From CAIOTO01 sp040389165 (GTDB lineage Bacteria; Pseudomonadota; Alphaproteobacteria; Paracaedibacterales; CAIOTO01): DNA of 64,000 nt. A program made the translations under genes and the position numbers. The stretch is from contig JAZKAK010000003.1 of assembly GCA_040389165.1 (NCBI GenBank), forward strand, positions 1 to 64,000, read 5' to 3'. Under the pieces are notes generated by a model that was not told the DNA's origin, did no database searches, and saw nothing but the letters and a program-made list of their open reading frames with translations. Shown one piece after another: positions 53,295-61,519 of this stretch (the first letter of the stretch is position 1; each line of letters starts with the position of its first letter).

Positions 53295-55199
53295 TCACAA
53301 CGCACCTTTCATTCGAATTCCCCCATAACATGCAATCCCAGGCGCGGCAAAACCTTCTGGGTATTCATACTGACTATTACCAGCATTTTCCACGCGCGCA
53401 AAAAATTCAATTTTTGTATTCATTTTATACGATCCCCAGAGGCGAAGAACTGTCGGCCCCTTTCGATAGATACGATTAAAAGCGATCGCATCGCAATCCG
53501 CACGTTTTCCGTAATGAACAACACCAATTCCTAGCAAGAGGGGTTCCGTGACCTGCCATAACATATGGGTCGTTAACTTATGCATGGGGCGACGCAGCAA
53601 TTGTGTGTTCAATACGACATCTTTTGCATGCAAAAAAGTATATTCAAGACGAGCCGTTACTGGCGGCGCATCAGCTGCACCCAGTTTTATTTCAACAAAA
53701 GACTCAAACCCATACGTTTTCGCTTTCGAAATATTCTTAAAGTTTGAGGTGGTCTCGGTTATTGGAACGCTGACGATTAAATCATCAAAATTCTGCTCAA
53801 AATAGGTTGTCCCAACACGCACTCGTTTTGGCACGATACTTTGTTCAACCCCGATGTCGAATCCTTTTGATTTTTCAGGATTCAGCAATGTGTTTCCACC
53901 GTTCGGCGCATACAGCTGATACAAACTTGGCGCACGAATGCCAGTGCTATAGCTCGCCAACAGTAGTGTGCGTGTGGCCGTGATTGTATAGTCTGTTTTT
54001 GCTTTGGTACTATAATAATGTTTAAACGCGGTATGATGATGCCAACGCGTCCAAAATTCTGCATTCCAAACCTTTGATGGCGAGACTTTGTGGCCTAACC
54101 CCGCTGTTTGCGCAATGGCTCTGTGGTCACTTGGGTTTAAAAATTGTGTCTGTGCACGTTGTTCTTGCCGTTCATTAGTCAGATGCATCAATATACGGTA
54201 CGTCTGTATGACATGTGCTTCATTTTTAAAATAGAGCGTATCTGTTCGTCCTTTCGTCGTCTCAATTGGATCAAAAGGAGGCATCGCACTGGAATTTGTG
54301 CGTTCATTCATGACAACAGAATATCCCATTTTCTGTGAATAACGCGTTAAATCAGTTTCAATTTCTATACGATGATAATTACTTTTCACATCACCATGTC
54401 GCGCTGGGTTTATATAGGCAGGGAACGTCGATGCGGAGCAATCATTTGCTTCTTGCACACGGTTCCACATATTGAGGCGCCAAACATCATTCAATTGCGT
54501 TCCTGTGCGTGCGACAAAACCAATTCGGTCCGATGGGTCGGCGCCATTTTGCCTGGGTATTGTTTGCAAGCGTACTGGCGTCGTGACTGATCCTCGGCTT
54601 GCATTTCGAATTAAACGCACATGATAATCTGCCGGCCCTGATTGCCCCTCGATCCCAGATTCAACGCTATAGGTATCGAAAGTGCCACCTTCCAGCCGCG
54701 TATCGACGACTGGCCTGCCATCAGTGCTATTTTGTCCACGCCTCGTTTCGATAAGAATCGCTCCTGAAAGTGCATCGGTAGCGCCCTCTGCAACGGAAGC
54801 GCCGCGCAAAACAGTGACCGTCGAGGCCCCCTCGGTACCAAGCCCAGCAAAACTGAATATCCCCGTTGATGGATCATTTGCATAACAACCGTCAATGATT
54901 ACGCTGGTGTGCGACGAATTTCCCCCACGTATAAATACAGTCGTTACTTGACCTTGACTGCCTTGTTGCGCGACGTAGACACCGGGCACGTTCGCAATGG
55001 CATCGGCAAGCTGTTCATATTGATTGGTGTGAATATCTTTATCTGTGATGTTATTCGAAGATAGGGCGGGGATTGGTTTTTTTGCTGTAATCACAATAGG
55101 CGGCAAAAGAGTCGTCGCCAGGGCAGGGGCATGACACACGCAAACAACAAACACACACGCAAAAAAGAGAGCGCTCATTTTAGGAATTATGGTAAACAT
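53295..55199 (-). CDS. TonB-dependent outer-membrane receptor (BtuB-like)
   Basis: The 634-residue protein has a signal peptide (MFTIIPKMSALFFACVFVVCVCHAPALA), a plug domain with ADAIANVPGVYVAQQGSQGQ, TTVFIRGGNSSHTSVIIDG and TVLRGASVAEGATDALSGAI (about 65-150), and a beta-barrel ending in RMKGAL. The plug resembles BtuB/CirA-type receptors. It takes up a large scarce ligand (cobalamin or siderophore-like) powered by TonB. No ABC importer or cobalamin riboswitch is recognised next to it, so the ligand is open. M8 is an alternative start. Confidence 0.88.
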   Translation of the reverse strand: MFTIIPKMSALFFACVFVVCVCHAPALATTLLPPIVITAKKPIPALSSNNITDKDIHTNQYEQLADAIANVPGVYVAQQGSQGQVTTVFIRGGNSSHTSVIIDGCYANDPSTGIFSFAGLGTEGASTVTVLRGASVAEGATDALSGAILIETRRGQNSTDGRPVVDTRLEGGTFDTYSVESGIEGQSGPADYHVRLIRNASRGSVTTPVRLQTIPRQNGADPSDRIGFVARTGTQLNDVWRLNMWNRVQEANDCSASTFPAYINPARHGDVKSNYHRIEIETDLTRYSQKMGYSVVMNERTNSSAMPPFDPIETTKGRTDTLYFKNEAHVIQTYRILMHLTNERQEQRAQTQFLNPSDHRAIAQTAGLGHKVSPSKVWNAEFWTRWHHHTAFKHYYSTKAKTDYTITATRTLLLASYSTGIRAPSLYQLYAPNGGNTLLNPEKSKGFDIGVEQSIVPKRVRVGTTYFEQNFDDLIVSVPITETTSNFKNISKAKTYGFESFVEIKLGAADAPPVTARLEYTFLHAKDVVLNTQLLRRPMHKLTTHMLWQVTEPLLLGIGVVHYGKRADCDAIAFNRIYRKGPTVLRLWGSYKMNTKIEFFARVENAGNSQYEYPEGFAAPGIACYGGIRMKGAL

Positions 55200-55513
55200 T
55201 CACGAGCTGGTTAAAATATCGATTTTATCGTCAAACTTACCATGTCTGCTGTGCCTATTTCAATTTTTCTTTCTTTAGCCTTATACCATCAAAAGCCTTA
55301 TACCATCAAAAATGAAAATACGTATTGACTAAGGATCACCCATCATCACGCGTGTGCGAAACAAGCGTGGTGATCTCGTGACTGTTTCTCTGGATTGCCG
55401 CGGAAGGATGTTCCTTGCAATGAGGAGAGCGCACCTGTTGATATCAGGTATCTTCATGTTAAATGAGCATCGGTCATTGTTGGGTGATCATAAAAATACT
55501 CAACTTTTGTGTT
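55200..55513. repeat. Gap with a 17-bp tandem duplication and a family D repeat
   Basis: AGCCTTATACCATCAAA is duplicated at 55277-55293 and 55294-55310. A family D palindrome spans 55340-55425 (GGATCACCCATCATCACGCG, AGCGTGGTGATC, CTCTGGATTGCCGCGGAAGG). A family B scrap (TGTTAAATGAGCATCGG) is near 55457. No gene or riboswitch seen. Confidence 0.65.
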
Positions 55514-56470
55514 TTATCGTAATTTAGCAACAATATTTAAGGTAAAATCTGACGCTTCTTCCAAAGCATCACTAATTGATTCAAAATGTTTTTCTTTTTT
55601 AGCGGATGAATAAAACATATGCATTGGTTTCAAGCCATTTGACAGCATCATGCGCTTAATTGTTTCTTTATCCCCTAAAAATAAAACTTTTTTATCATCA
55701 ATATCTTGATAGGCAAAAGGAATATCAGTTAACATTTCTGCAAATTCATACGTGAACGTAAGCCTGTCATCTAATGGATCATTTGATGTTCCATATACAT
55801 AACCAGGGTAGTTTACATCTCTTTGAATAAGAGCATTTTTATAGCATTCCATAAATTGCAGATCCGCTTTAACAGAGGCAATCATCGAAACCATTGAAAA
55901 ATACAAAACACCATTTTCTGTTAAACAATTTCGAATATTGCAGAATGCTGCATTTAGTTCGCTCGGTGTCATAAAATGTGCAACGTTGAAAAAACTAATA
56001 CGATCAAAATTATATGCACGTTCAAAGAAAAATTGTTTCCCGAAATCTGTGTGCACAAATTGTATACGGCGAAATTGTTGCTCACCTGAAATTATGAGTC
56101 GTCTTTGTTCTTCTGCTGCAGAATTTAAAGCTAATTCATTAAAGTCAATTGCCACGATAGTACTATCAGACTTTTCAGCACACAATTGAAATGACAATGC
56201 CCCCATTGCACAGCCGATTTCTAAAACACGGTCAGCATTTTGAACATTCTTTGAAAAATAGGACATCATTGGCGTATCCCAATACCTGCGGCATGCACCA
56301 ACATGCATCCCCGGTTCACACGGCACAAACACTAATTGCTTTTGCTGCTCTGTCAATGTTTTAAAAGGAAACAAAGCACGCACGGATTCACTATTTATTG
56401 TGTCTGCAGCTTTAAGGTTTTCAACACCAAAAAACAAACAACACAAAACAATCACGTATCTAACATTCAT
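55514..56470 (-). CDS. Exported SAM-dependent methyltransferase-like protein
   Basis: The 318-residue protein begins with a Sec leader (MNVRYVIVLCCLFFGVENLKA, cleavage before ADTIN). A class I methyltransferase fold follows, with motif I RVLEIGCAMGALS (81-93), the acidic residue in VAIDFNEL (106-113), a post-I region FVHTDFGKQ and FDRISFFNVAHFM. Exported methyltransferases are unusual because SAM is cytosolic; this points to action after delivery into a host cell (inference). The leader may alternatively be an internal anchor. The target is not assignable. Confidence 0.75.
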   Translation of the reverse strand: MNVRYVIVLCCLFFGVENLKAADTINSESVRALFPFKTLTEQQKQLVFVPCEPGMHVGACRRYWDTPMMSYFSKNVQNADRVLEIGCAMGALSFQLCAEKSDSTIVAIDFNELALNSAAEEQRRLIISGEQQFRRIQFVHTDFGKQFFFERAYNFDRISFFNVAHFMTPSELNAAFCNIRNCLTENGVLYFSMVSMIASVKADLQFMECYKNALIQRDVNYPGYVYGTSNDPLDDRLTFTYEFAEMLTDIPFAYQDIDDKKVLFLGDKETIKRMMLSNGLKPMHMFYSSAKKEKHFESISDALEEASDFTLNIVAKLR

Positions 56471-56684
56471 TTTAAACAGCTCATCCGTAAAGCATTAAGT
56501 TAATTAGGTGTACCCATAATGTATGAATACGTCAATTAATTTAATACTGAACGGCGGCTCTCATGCAAAAGGAGTGAGTCAAAAGGAGTGAGTTACGCAG
56601 TGTGCACGTTTTTGAAAGGCTAGATTTCTCCGGGTGTATTTACTAGGACTCTTTTTGTGTATTCACCGTCCACAGTCTATCCGC

Positions 56685-56818
56685 CGTCATCTTCGTGCTC
56701 CTACATTGTCATCTTCGGACTCCTACATTGTCATCTTCGGACTCCCCTTTTTGTCATCTTCGGACTTCCACATTGTCATCCTAGGACCCCCACATTGTCA
56801 TCCTCGGACTCCCCTTTT
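56685..56818. repeat. Array of six 22-23-bp units headed by YGTCATC
   Basis: Units begin at 56685, 56707, 56729, 56752, 56774 and 56796 with TGTCATCTTCGGACTCCTAC-type sequence and run straight into the family C element at 56819. Each unit is the outer part of a family C end followed by a short variable tail (CCTACAT, CCCCTTT, TCCACAT, CCCCACAT). The array and adjoining elements account for the gap 56471-57042. Confidence 0.85.
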
Positions 56819-56947
56819 TGTCATCCTCGGACTTGATCCGAGGATCTATAAAGTTTCAAAGGCAAACAGCTGATGACTTTACAACTTCACGACAATGCAT
56901 CTTTGCTTCCACATGTAGAGATCTTCGGATCGAGTCCGAAGATGACA
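56819..56947. mobile_element. Family C element (129 bp), orientation 1
   Basis: Inverted ends TGTCATCCTCGGACTTGATC..GAGGATCT and AGATCTTCGGATCGAGTCCG..GATGACA (about 27 bp) enclose an interior with AAGTTTCAAAGGCAAACAGC and CTTCACGACAATGCATCTTT. It is the reverse complement of the 129-bp copy at 61219-61347 with few differences. Four 8-bp ACAGTTTR units follow (56945-56976). No coding capacity. Confidence 0.8.
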
Positions 56948-57042
56948 GTTTAACAGTTTGACAGTTTAACAGTTTAACAGTCCGAGGATGCAATTTGACA
57001 GTCCGAGGATGACAATGCAAAAAAGGACGCCCGCTCAATTCG

Positions 57043-58314
57043 TTAAGCGGTATTTCCGCATTCACGCTCACGTTCCCAAAAATAATTAACACTCCACAGG
57101 AATCCAATTGTTATGGGAACAAACAAAAGCCATAGACCATAATGCCCAAAGAAGCTTGTTATATAGACCAATCCAAAGGATGTGATGATATACATTATAG
57201 ATCGCGAGAGTGCATATAAAAAGCTGGTTGCTGTGACTCGTTTTAACACGGGTAAATAGGTAATAAGAATTGATCCAGCGGGTATCTCGCCCAAGCTAAA
57301 AATTGTGAGCAAAGCTTGAATCATAAAGAGATGCGCAGGGCTGCTTGCGTGGGAAATAAGAAAAGGCAGAAATGGCAACAGAACAAGCAAAATTCTTCCA
57401 CGTATCATCAGTAATTTAAGAGGATATATACGATAACTAAGAAAAGTCAAAACAGCACTTGATGCACACAGAACAATAGACAGGTAAAAATTATGATGAA
57501 TAACATCTGCCGATGAATAGCCAAAATTCGCTTTCAACAGTGGATTAAAATACATAAAAACGATGTAAAAAGAAAGTGGCCACCCACAAAAGACTAAAAA
57601 GAAATTCAAAACTGTCTTTTTATCAATTTTTTCATCGACAAACGTTGTTTTATTTTTTTTATGTTGCTCACGTTGGGATTTTTTATCCAGAAAATCAGGC
57701 GTTTCACGCAACCGTGTTCGCGCAATAGAGCCAACGACCGCAATGCACGCCCCAACCCAAAATGCCATGCGCCAATTAAAACCAGCCGTTGTCACAAGTG
57801 ATGCAATACCAAGGGCCGCAAAAGCGCCTACACCAGAGGCAAGGCTAATAAATGCGACAGCTGGATATTGCACAGGTGGTTTTGTGATCTCTGTCACATA
57901 CACCATTGCGCCCATGATTTCCCCCATCGATGATAACCCCTGCACGACACGGCATAACGTTATAATCCACGTCGCTGTGATCCCGATTTGCGCATATACC
58001 GGAAGATTTGCCATAATAACACACGATATTGACATCATCATGGTTGTAACAATAACCGTTGATTTTCGGCCAATATGATCGCCTATGTACCCAAAGATGA
58101 GCGCCCCGAAAGGCCGCAAAACAAACGAGGAACAAAAGGCGAAAGCACCAAGCAAAGCAGTCGTATGAGGATCTGTTTGCGGAAAAAACAACTCATTGAG
58201 CAAGACCGCCATATGCACGTAGAGCATTAAATCAAAATATTCAAGGAAGGTGCCAAGTTGCAAAAGGCCGACAGCCTCTTTTTGTTGACGATTTAAAGAC
58301 GACATTATTCCCAT
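57043..58314 (-). CDS. MFS transporter of the metabolite:H+ symporter type (ProP-like)
   Basis: The 423-residue protein has 12 hydrophobic segments and the MHS/ProP landmarks TFLEYFDLMLYVHMAVLL (22-39), RPFGALIFGYIGDHIGRKSTVIVTTMMMS (67-95, the MFS A-motif) and RVVQGLSSMGEIMGA. The family imports osmolytes or organic acids with protons. Related MFS genes are numerous in intracellular alphaproteobacteria. Substrate unknown. Confidence 0.88.
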   Translation of the reverse strand: MGIMSSLNRQQKEAVGLLQLGTFLEYFDLMLYVHMAVLLNELFFPQTDPHTTALLGAFAFCSSFVLRPFGALIFGYIGDHIGRKSTVIVTTMMMSISCVIMANLPVYAQIGITATWIITLCRVVQGLSSMGEIMGAMVYVTEITKPPVQYPAVAFISLASGVGAFAALGIASLVTTAGFNWRMAFWVGACIAVVGSIARTRLRETPDFLDKKSQREQHKKNKTTFVDEKIDKKTVLNFFLVFCGWPLSFYIVFMYFNPLLKANFGYSSADVIHHNFYLSIVLCASSAVLTFLSYRIYPLKLLMIRGRILLVLLPFLPFLISHASSPAHLFMIQALLTIFSLGEIPAGSILITYLPVLKRVTATSFLYALSRSIMYIITSFGLVYITSFFGHYGLWLLFVPITIGFLWSVNYFWERERECGNTA

Positions 58315-58495
58315 TTTTATAAATCACCTAGTTAGAACTATAGCTCCATATGTGGTCTATTTTACGTAAAATGCGAGTTGAAAAGAGATAGGAAATCCGT
58401 ATAGAAACGGCATGCAAGAATCCTGTACATTGATCCGAAGATGACAAATGTGCATTGATCCGAGGATGACAAAGGTGCAAAACGTGAGCGCTGCG
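58315..58495. repeat. Short gap with family C end fragments
   Basis: TTGATCCGAAGATGACAAA (58431-58449) and TTGATCCGAGGATGACAAA (58454-58472) are two tandem pieces of a family C end. Nothing else is recognised. Confidence 0.5.
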
Positions 58496-59737
58496 TTACC
58501 CAATTTCAAGCACAAGATGCTTTTTCTTTCCTGATGAAATCTTAACGCGTCCATCCACATTGAAATCCGTGGTTTCCAGCATTGCTTTAATATCACTGAC
58601 AACGTGATTATTTACACGCACAGCACCGCCTTGGATCAAGCGTTTTGCTTCGCCTTTGCTGGCGGTTAGGGTGTAGCGCACAAATAAATCGTCGATCGCC
58701 ATTGGCAGGTCAGCCGCCGAGATCGGCTCTGCTGGCAGGGTTGATATATCACCATTTGCCGCTTCAAATAATTGCTTCGTCTTTTCATGAATCGCCGATA
58801 ATTCATGTGATCCGTGCGCAAGTGTTGTGGCTTCATCGGCTAGAATCTTTTTGGCTTCGTTCAATTCAGCATCTTTGAGGACTTCGAGCTTTGCAATTTC
58901 AGAAAGCGGCAGCTCTGTGAAGATACGCAAGAAACGCCCCACATCAGCATCACTCACGTTGCGCCAATATTGCCAGAAATCATATGGGCTGAGCATGTCG
59001 GCATTTAGCCAGACAGCACCGCCTTCGGTTTTGCCCATTTTAGCGCCGCTTGCCGTTGTCAGCAGAGGCGCCGTTAAGCCGTAGACTGTTTTGTTGGCCG
59101 CACGCCGGCTGAGTTCAACGCCATTAATGATGTTACCCCATTGATCGGATCCCGCCATTTGCAGCGTGCAATTCGTTGTTTTGCTGAGATGCAGGAAATC
59201 ATACGCCTGCATGATCATGTAGTTAAATTCAAGCAAGTTTAGCGGTTGTTCACGTTCGAGCCGGGTTCGCACACTGTCAAGGGTAAGCATGCGATTGACT
59301 GAAAAGTGTGGTCCAAAATCACGTAGAAATTCAATGTAATTGAGCTTGGATAGCCAGTCGTTGTTATTTACTAAGGTGGCTGCCGATGGGCTGAAATCGA
59401 TATAACGTTCGAATACGGAAGCGAGGCTGCTAATATTTTCATTAACTGTTTCGGTTGTCAACAACGGGCGCTGGCTGTCTTTACCTGTTGGGTCGCCAAT
59501 CAAACTGGTCGCGCCCCCCATCAACACAATTGGTTTGTGTCCATGCTTTTGCAGCAAACGAAGCCACATAATTGGCATCAAATGTCCCACATGAAGGCTG
59601 GGCCCTGTTGGATCAAACCCTGTATACGCCGTAATTGTGCCCGCCGACAGCGCCGCGTCAAGACCGTCAAGATCAGTACATTGATGGATAAAACCACGTG
59701 CTTTTGATTCGTTTAGAAAATCGGATTTGAATGACAT
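58496..59737 (-). CDS. tyrS: Tyrosine--tRNA ligase
   Basis: The 413-residue class I synthetase has the HIGH-type SLHVGHLMPI (about 47-56), GSDQWGNIINGVEL and the KMSKS-type loop AKMGKTEGGAVWL (the KxGKT form usual in TyrRS), followed by a C-terminal S4 domain (KRLIQGGAVRVNNHVVSDI). It charges tRNA-Tyr in the cytosol. A family B element ends 23 bp upstream of the start. Confidence 0.98.
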   Translation of the reverse strand: MSFKSDFLNESKARGFIHQCTDLDGLDAALSAGTITAYTGFDPTGPSLHVGHLMPIMWLRLLQKHGHKPIVLMGGATSLIGDPTGKDSQRPLLTTETVNENISSLASVFERYIDFSPSAATLVNNNDWLSKLNYIEFLRDFGPHFSVNRMLTLDSVRTRLEREQPLNLLEFNYMIMQAYDFLHLSKTTNCTLQMAGSDQWGNIINGVELSRRAANKTVYGLTAPLLTTASGAKMGKTEGGAVWLNADMLSPYDFWQYWRNVSDADVGRFLRIFTELPLSEIAKLEVLKDAELNEAKKILADEATTLAHGSHELSAIHEKTKQLFEAANGDISTLPAEPISAADLPMAIDDLFVRYTLTASKGEAKRLIQGGAVRVNNHVVSDIKAMLETTDFNVDGRVKISSGKKKHLVLEIG

Positions 59738-59760
59738 GCGTTACGCTTTCGTTTGACTTT

Positions 59761-59887
59761 GTACCATTTTCACTAACTTTCAATTAGTGCAGTCCTCTGC
59801 AATATCTCTGTTGCTCATGTACAAGTGTACACTGCGCACCTCGAATTTTGATGTCTTACTACTCAAAACTTTTTGAAAACGGTATTA
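59761..59887. repeat. Family B element
   Basis: GTACCATTTTCACTAACTTT to TTTTTGAAAACGGTATTA, nearly identical to 23451-23578 in the same orientation. The rest of the gap 59738-60099 is AT-rich upstream DNA of the next gene. Confidence 0.9.
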
Positions 59888-60099
59888 TTTATTGCAAGAT
59901 AGTTAATTTTTATCACAAACGAGCGTTAAATTCAGCAAGATTCGGGCGGCAAGTGATCAATTTTTGTTAACAAACAGCAACGCAGATAATTTTATCGCTC
60001 AGCTTAGTGAAATTGAAAAATCATTTTTAATTAAATTGACAATCTTAATTTAGCAATTATATAGTCAGTCATAAATAATTCATTACACGGATAAAACGA

Positions 60100-60555
60100 A
60101 TGAAAATTTTACAAAAAAACAGAATAACACCTTTCTTTTTAATGGCAGCGTTGAGCATGCCGTTTGCGACGCATTCGTATGGGATGAATAGCAAGGCTGG
60201 CGGCGGCGGTGCTGGTGTGGAAGAAGGAACTTCATCATCATCTTCATCTTCATTTTCATTTCACATGCCTTCTGGATATGTCGTGCCCGCAGGGTCTGAC
60301 GCGATATACGCAAGTCGCCCTATCGTCGATTTGCTAGAGACGGAAAAAAGCAAAATTCAGGCCAGAATTGCTGCGTTGGATAAGCCAGTGGTCACAGATA
60401 GCCAATCACTTGCCGCAGTGAAGTTAATGGTAACTAAAAAAGAATCAAAGGCCTTACAAGAAGAAATCAACGAAATTAGTGAACTTAGTCATTTTTTTAG
60501 CGTTTCTGAACTGGCTTTGACTACACTTTATTCCCTAAAGGATCTAATTATATAA
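60100..60555 (+). CDS. Secreted protein of unknown function, N-terminal part (in-frame stop follows)
   Basis: The 151-residue frame starts with a Sec leader (MKILQKNRITPFFLMAALSMPFATHSYG, then MNSKAG). A Gly-rich stretch, a serine run (SSSSSSSFSF, about 45-54) and a helical segment (VDLLETEKSKIQARIAAL) follow. It stops at a TAA (60553-60555). The next frame, at 60562, is in the same phase only two codons later, so the pair is probably one gene interrupted by a nonsense codon. No family is recognised. Confidence 0.6.
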   Translation: MKILQKNRITPFFLMAALSMPFATHSYGMNSKAGGGGAGVEEGTSSSSSSSFSFHMPSGYVVPAGSDAIYASRPIVDLLETEKSKIQARIAALDKPVVTDSQSLAAVKLMVTKKESKALQEEINEISELSHFFSVSELALTTLYSLKDLII

Positions 60556-60561
60556 GAGGCA

Positions 60562-61074
60562 ATGTTGACTCCAGCTGTTGCACAGTATAATCATGGATAT
60601 ATAGCGCCTAAGGCAGATTTTGCCAAAAACACACCTGCTTTAGCGTTCACCGCAGGTATAAAGCCCATAACCAATGGTAATGTCGTCTTTTTGGATGCAC
60701 AAAATTTCCACTTGTATTTACCAGACGGCGTGAACCACGAGGCGATTACTGGCCACTTAAGAGGAACGATCGATCGCGTTGGTGCACACCAAGTACTGCT
60801 GAATCAATGGTTTTTAAATTTACCAGCTATGTGGCAGAAATCCTTTACTGATCTTCGATACGCTAAGTGCGAACAGCGGATGTTTTTGGATCTACCATGC
60901 ACTCCTGCTGTTACAGCCCCAACTGAGTCTACGTGCATTCTTACTCTTGCTGGATTAACAGAAACCGAAGAAAAGGTGCAAGGGAAAGAAACAATTCACG
61001 CTGCGATGGAAAAAATCAAAGCGTTTGTTGATGAAACATTGGAATATTTACGTAAGAATTCTAAGGTTTCTTAA
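60562..61074 (+). CDS. Unknown protein, likely C-terminal part of the preceding secreted protein
   Basis: The 170-residue frame lacks a signal peptide and a convincing ribosome-binding site (AAGAGGC is only 1-2 nt from the ATG). It lies in phase with 60100-60555. Residues include TNGNVVFLDAQNFHLYLPDGVNHEA-type sequence (about 37-61), a Cys pair region CEQRMFLDLPC and a C-terminal helix (KETIHAAMEKIKAFVDETLEYL). If restored, the joined product would be about 323 residues. No family is recognised. Confidence 0.5.
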   Translation: MLTPAVAQYNHGYIAPKADFAKNTPALAFTAGIKPITNGNVVFLDAQNFHLYLPDGVNHEAITGHLRGTIDRVGAHQVLLNQWFLNLPAMWQKSFTDLRYAKCEQRMFLDLPCTPAVTAPTESTCILTLAGLTETEEKVQGKETIHAAMEKIKAFVDETLEYLRKNSKVS

Positions 61075-61158
61075 GATCCCTTTTTGTGTATTCACCGGGT
61101 CATGACCCGGTGATGGTAATCGTTCTGAAATTATACTGCCAACTCTTTTCTAACCTCT

Positions 61159-61218
61159 TGTCATTCCCGCCTCTTCTTTGTCATTCCCGCCTCTTCTTTG
61201 TCATTCCCGCCTCTTCTT
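61159..61218. repeat. Three 20-bp tandem units headed by TGTCATTCCCG
   Basis: TGTCATTCCCGCCTCTTCTT occurs exactly at 61159, 61179 and 61199, directly abutting the family C element at 61219. Confidence 0.9.
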
Positions 61219-61392
61219 TGTCATCTTCGGACTCGATCCGAAGATCTCTACATGTGGAAGCAAATATGCATTGTCGTGAAGTTGTAAAGTCATCACCTGT
61301 TTGCCTTTGAACCTTTATAGATCCTCGGATCAAGTCCGAGGATGACAATGTGGGAGTCCGAGGATGACAAAAAGGGGAGTCCGAGGATGACA
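61219..61392. mobile_element. Family C element (129 bp) plus two tail units, orientation 2
   Basis: 61219-61347 carries TGTCATCTTCGGACTCGATC..GAAGATCT and the matching inverted end AGATCCTCGGATCAAGTCCG..GATGACA, with CATGTGGAAGC and GTCGTGAAGTTGTAAAGTCA inside. Two further 22-23-bp GAGGATGACA units follow to 61392. It is inverted relative to 56819-56947. With the 20-bp array and a family D scrap (GATGGCCACGACCTTTGGAC, then TCACCATGACGG) it fills the gap 61075-61519. Confidence 0.82.
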
Positions 61393-61519
61393 AAAAGAGG
61401 CCGGAATGATAAGAAGTTGCAGGGATGATAAGAAGTTGCGGGGATGGCCACGACCTTTGGACTCACCATGACGGTAGCTAATCTGAAGCCAATAAAAACG
61501 AACATAAAAAACAGGCAAC

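Noticed and set aside
55200..55513. Cobalamin riboswitch upstream of the TonB-dependent receptor
   Set aside because: No B12-box-like GCCACTG or other conserved riboswitch core was found in the upstream gap, which is made of repeats.
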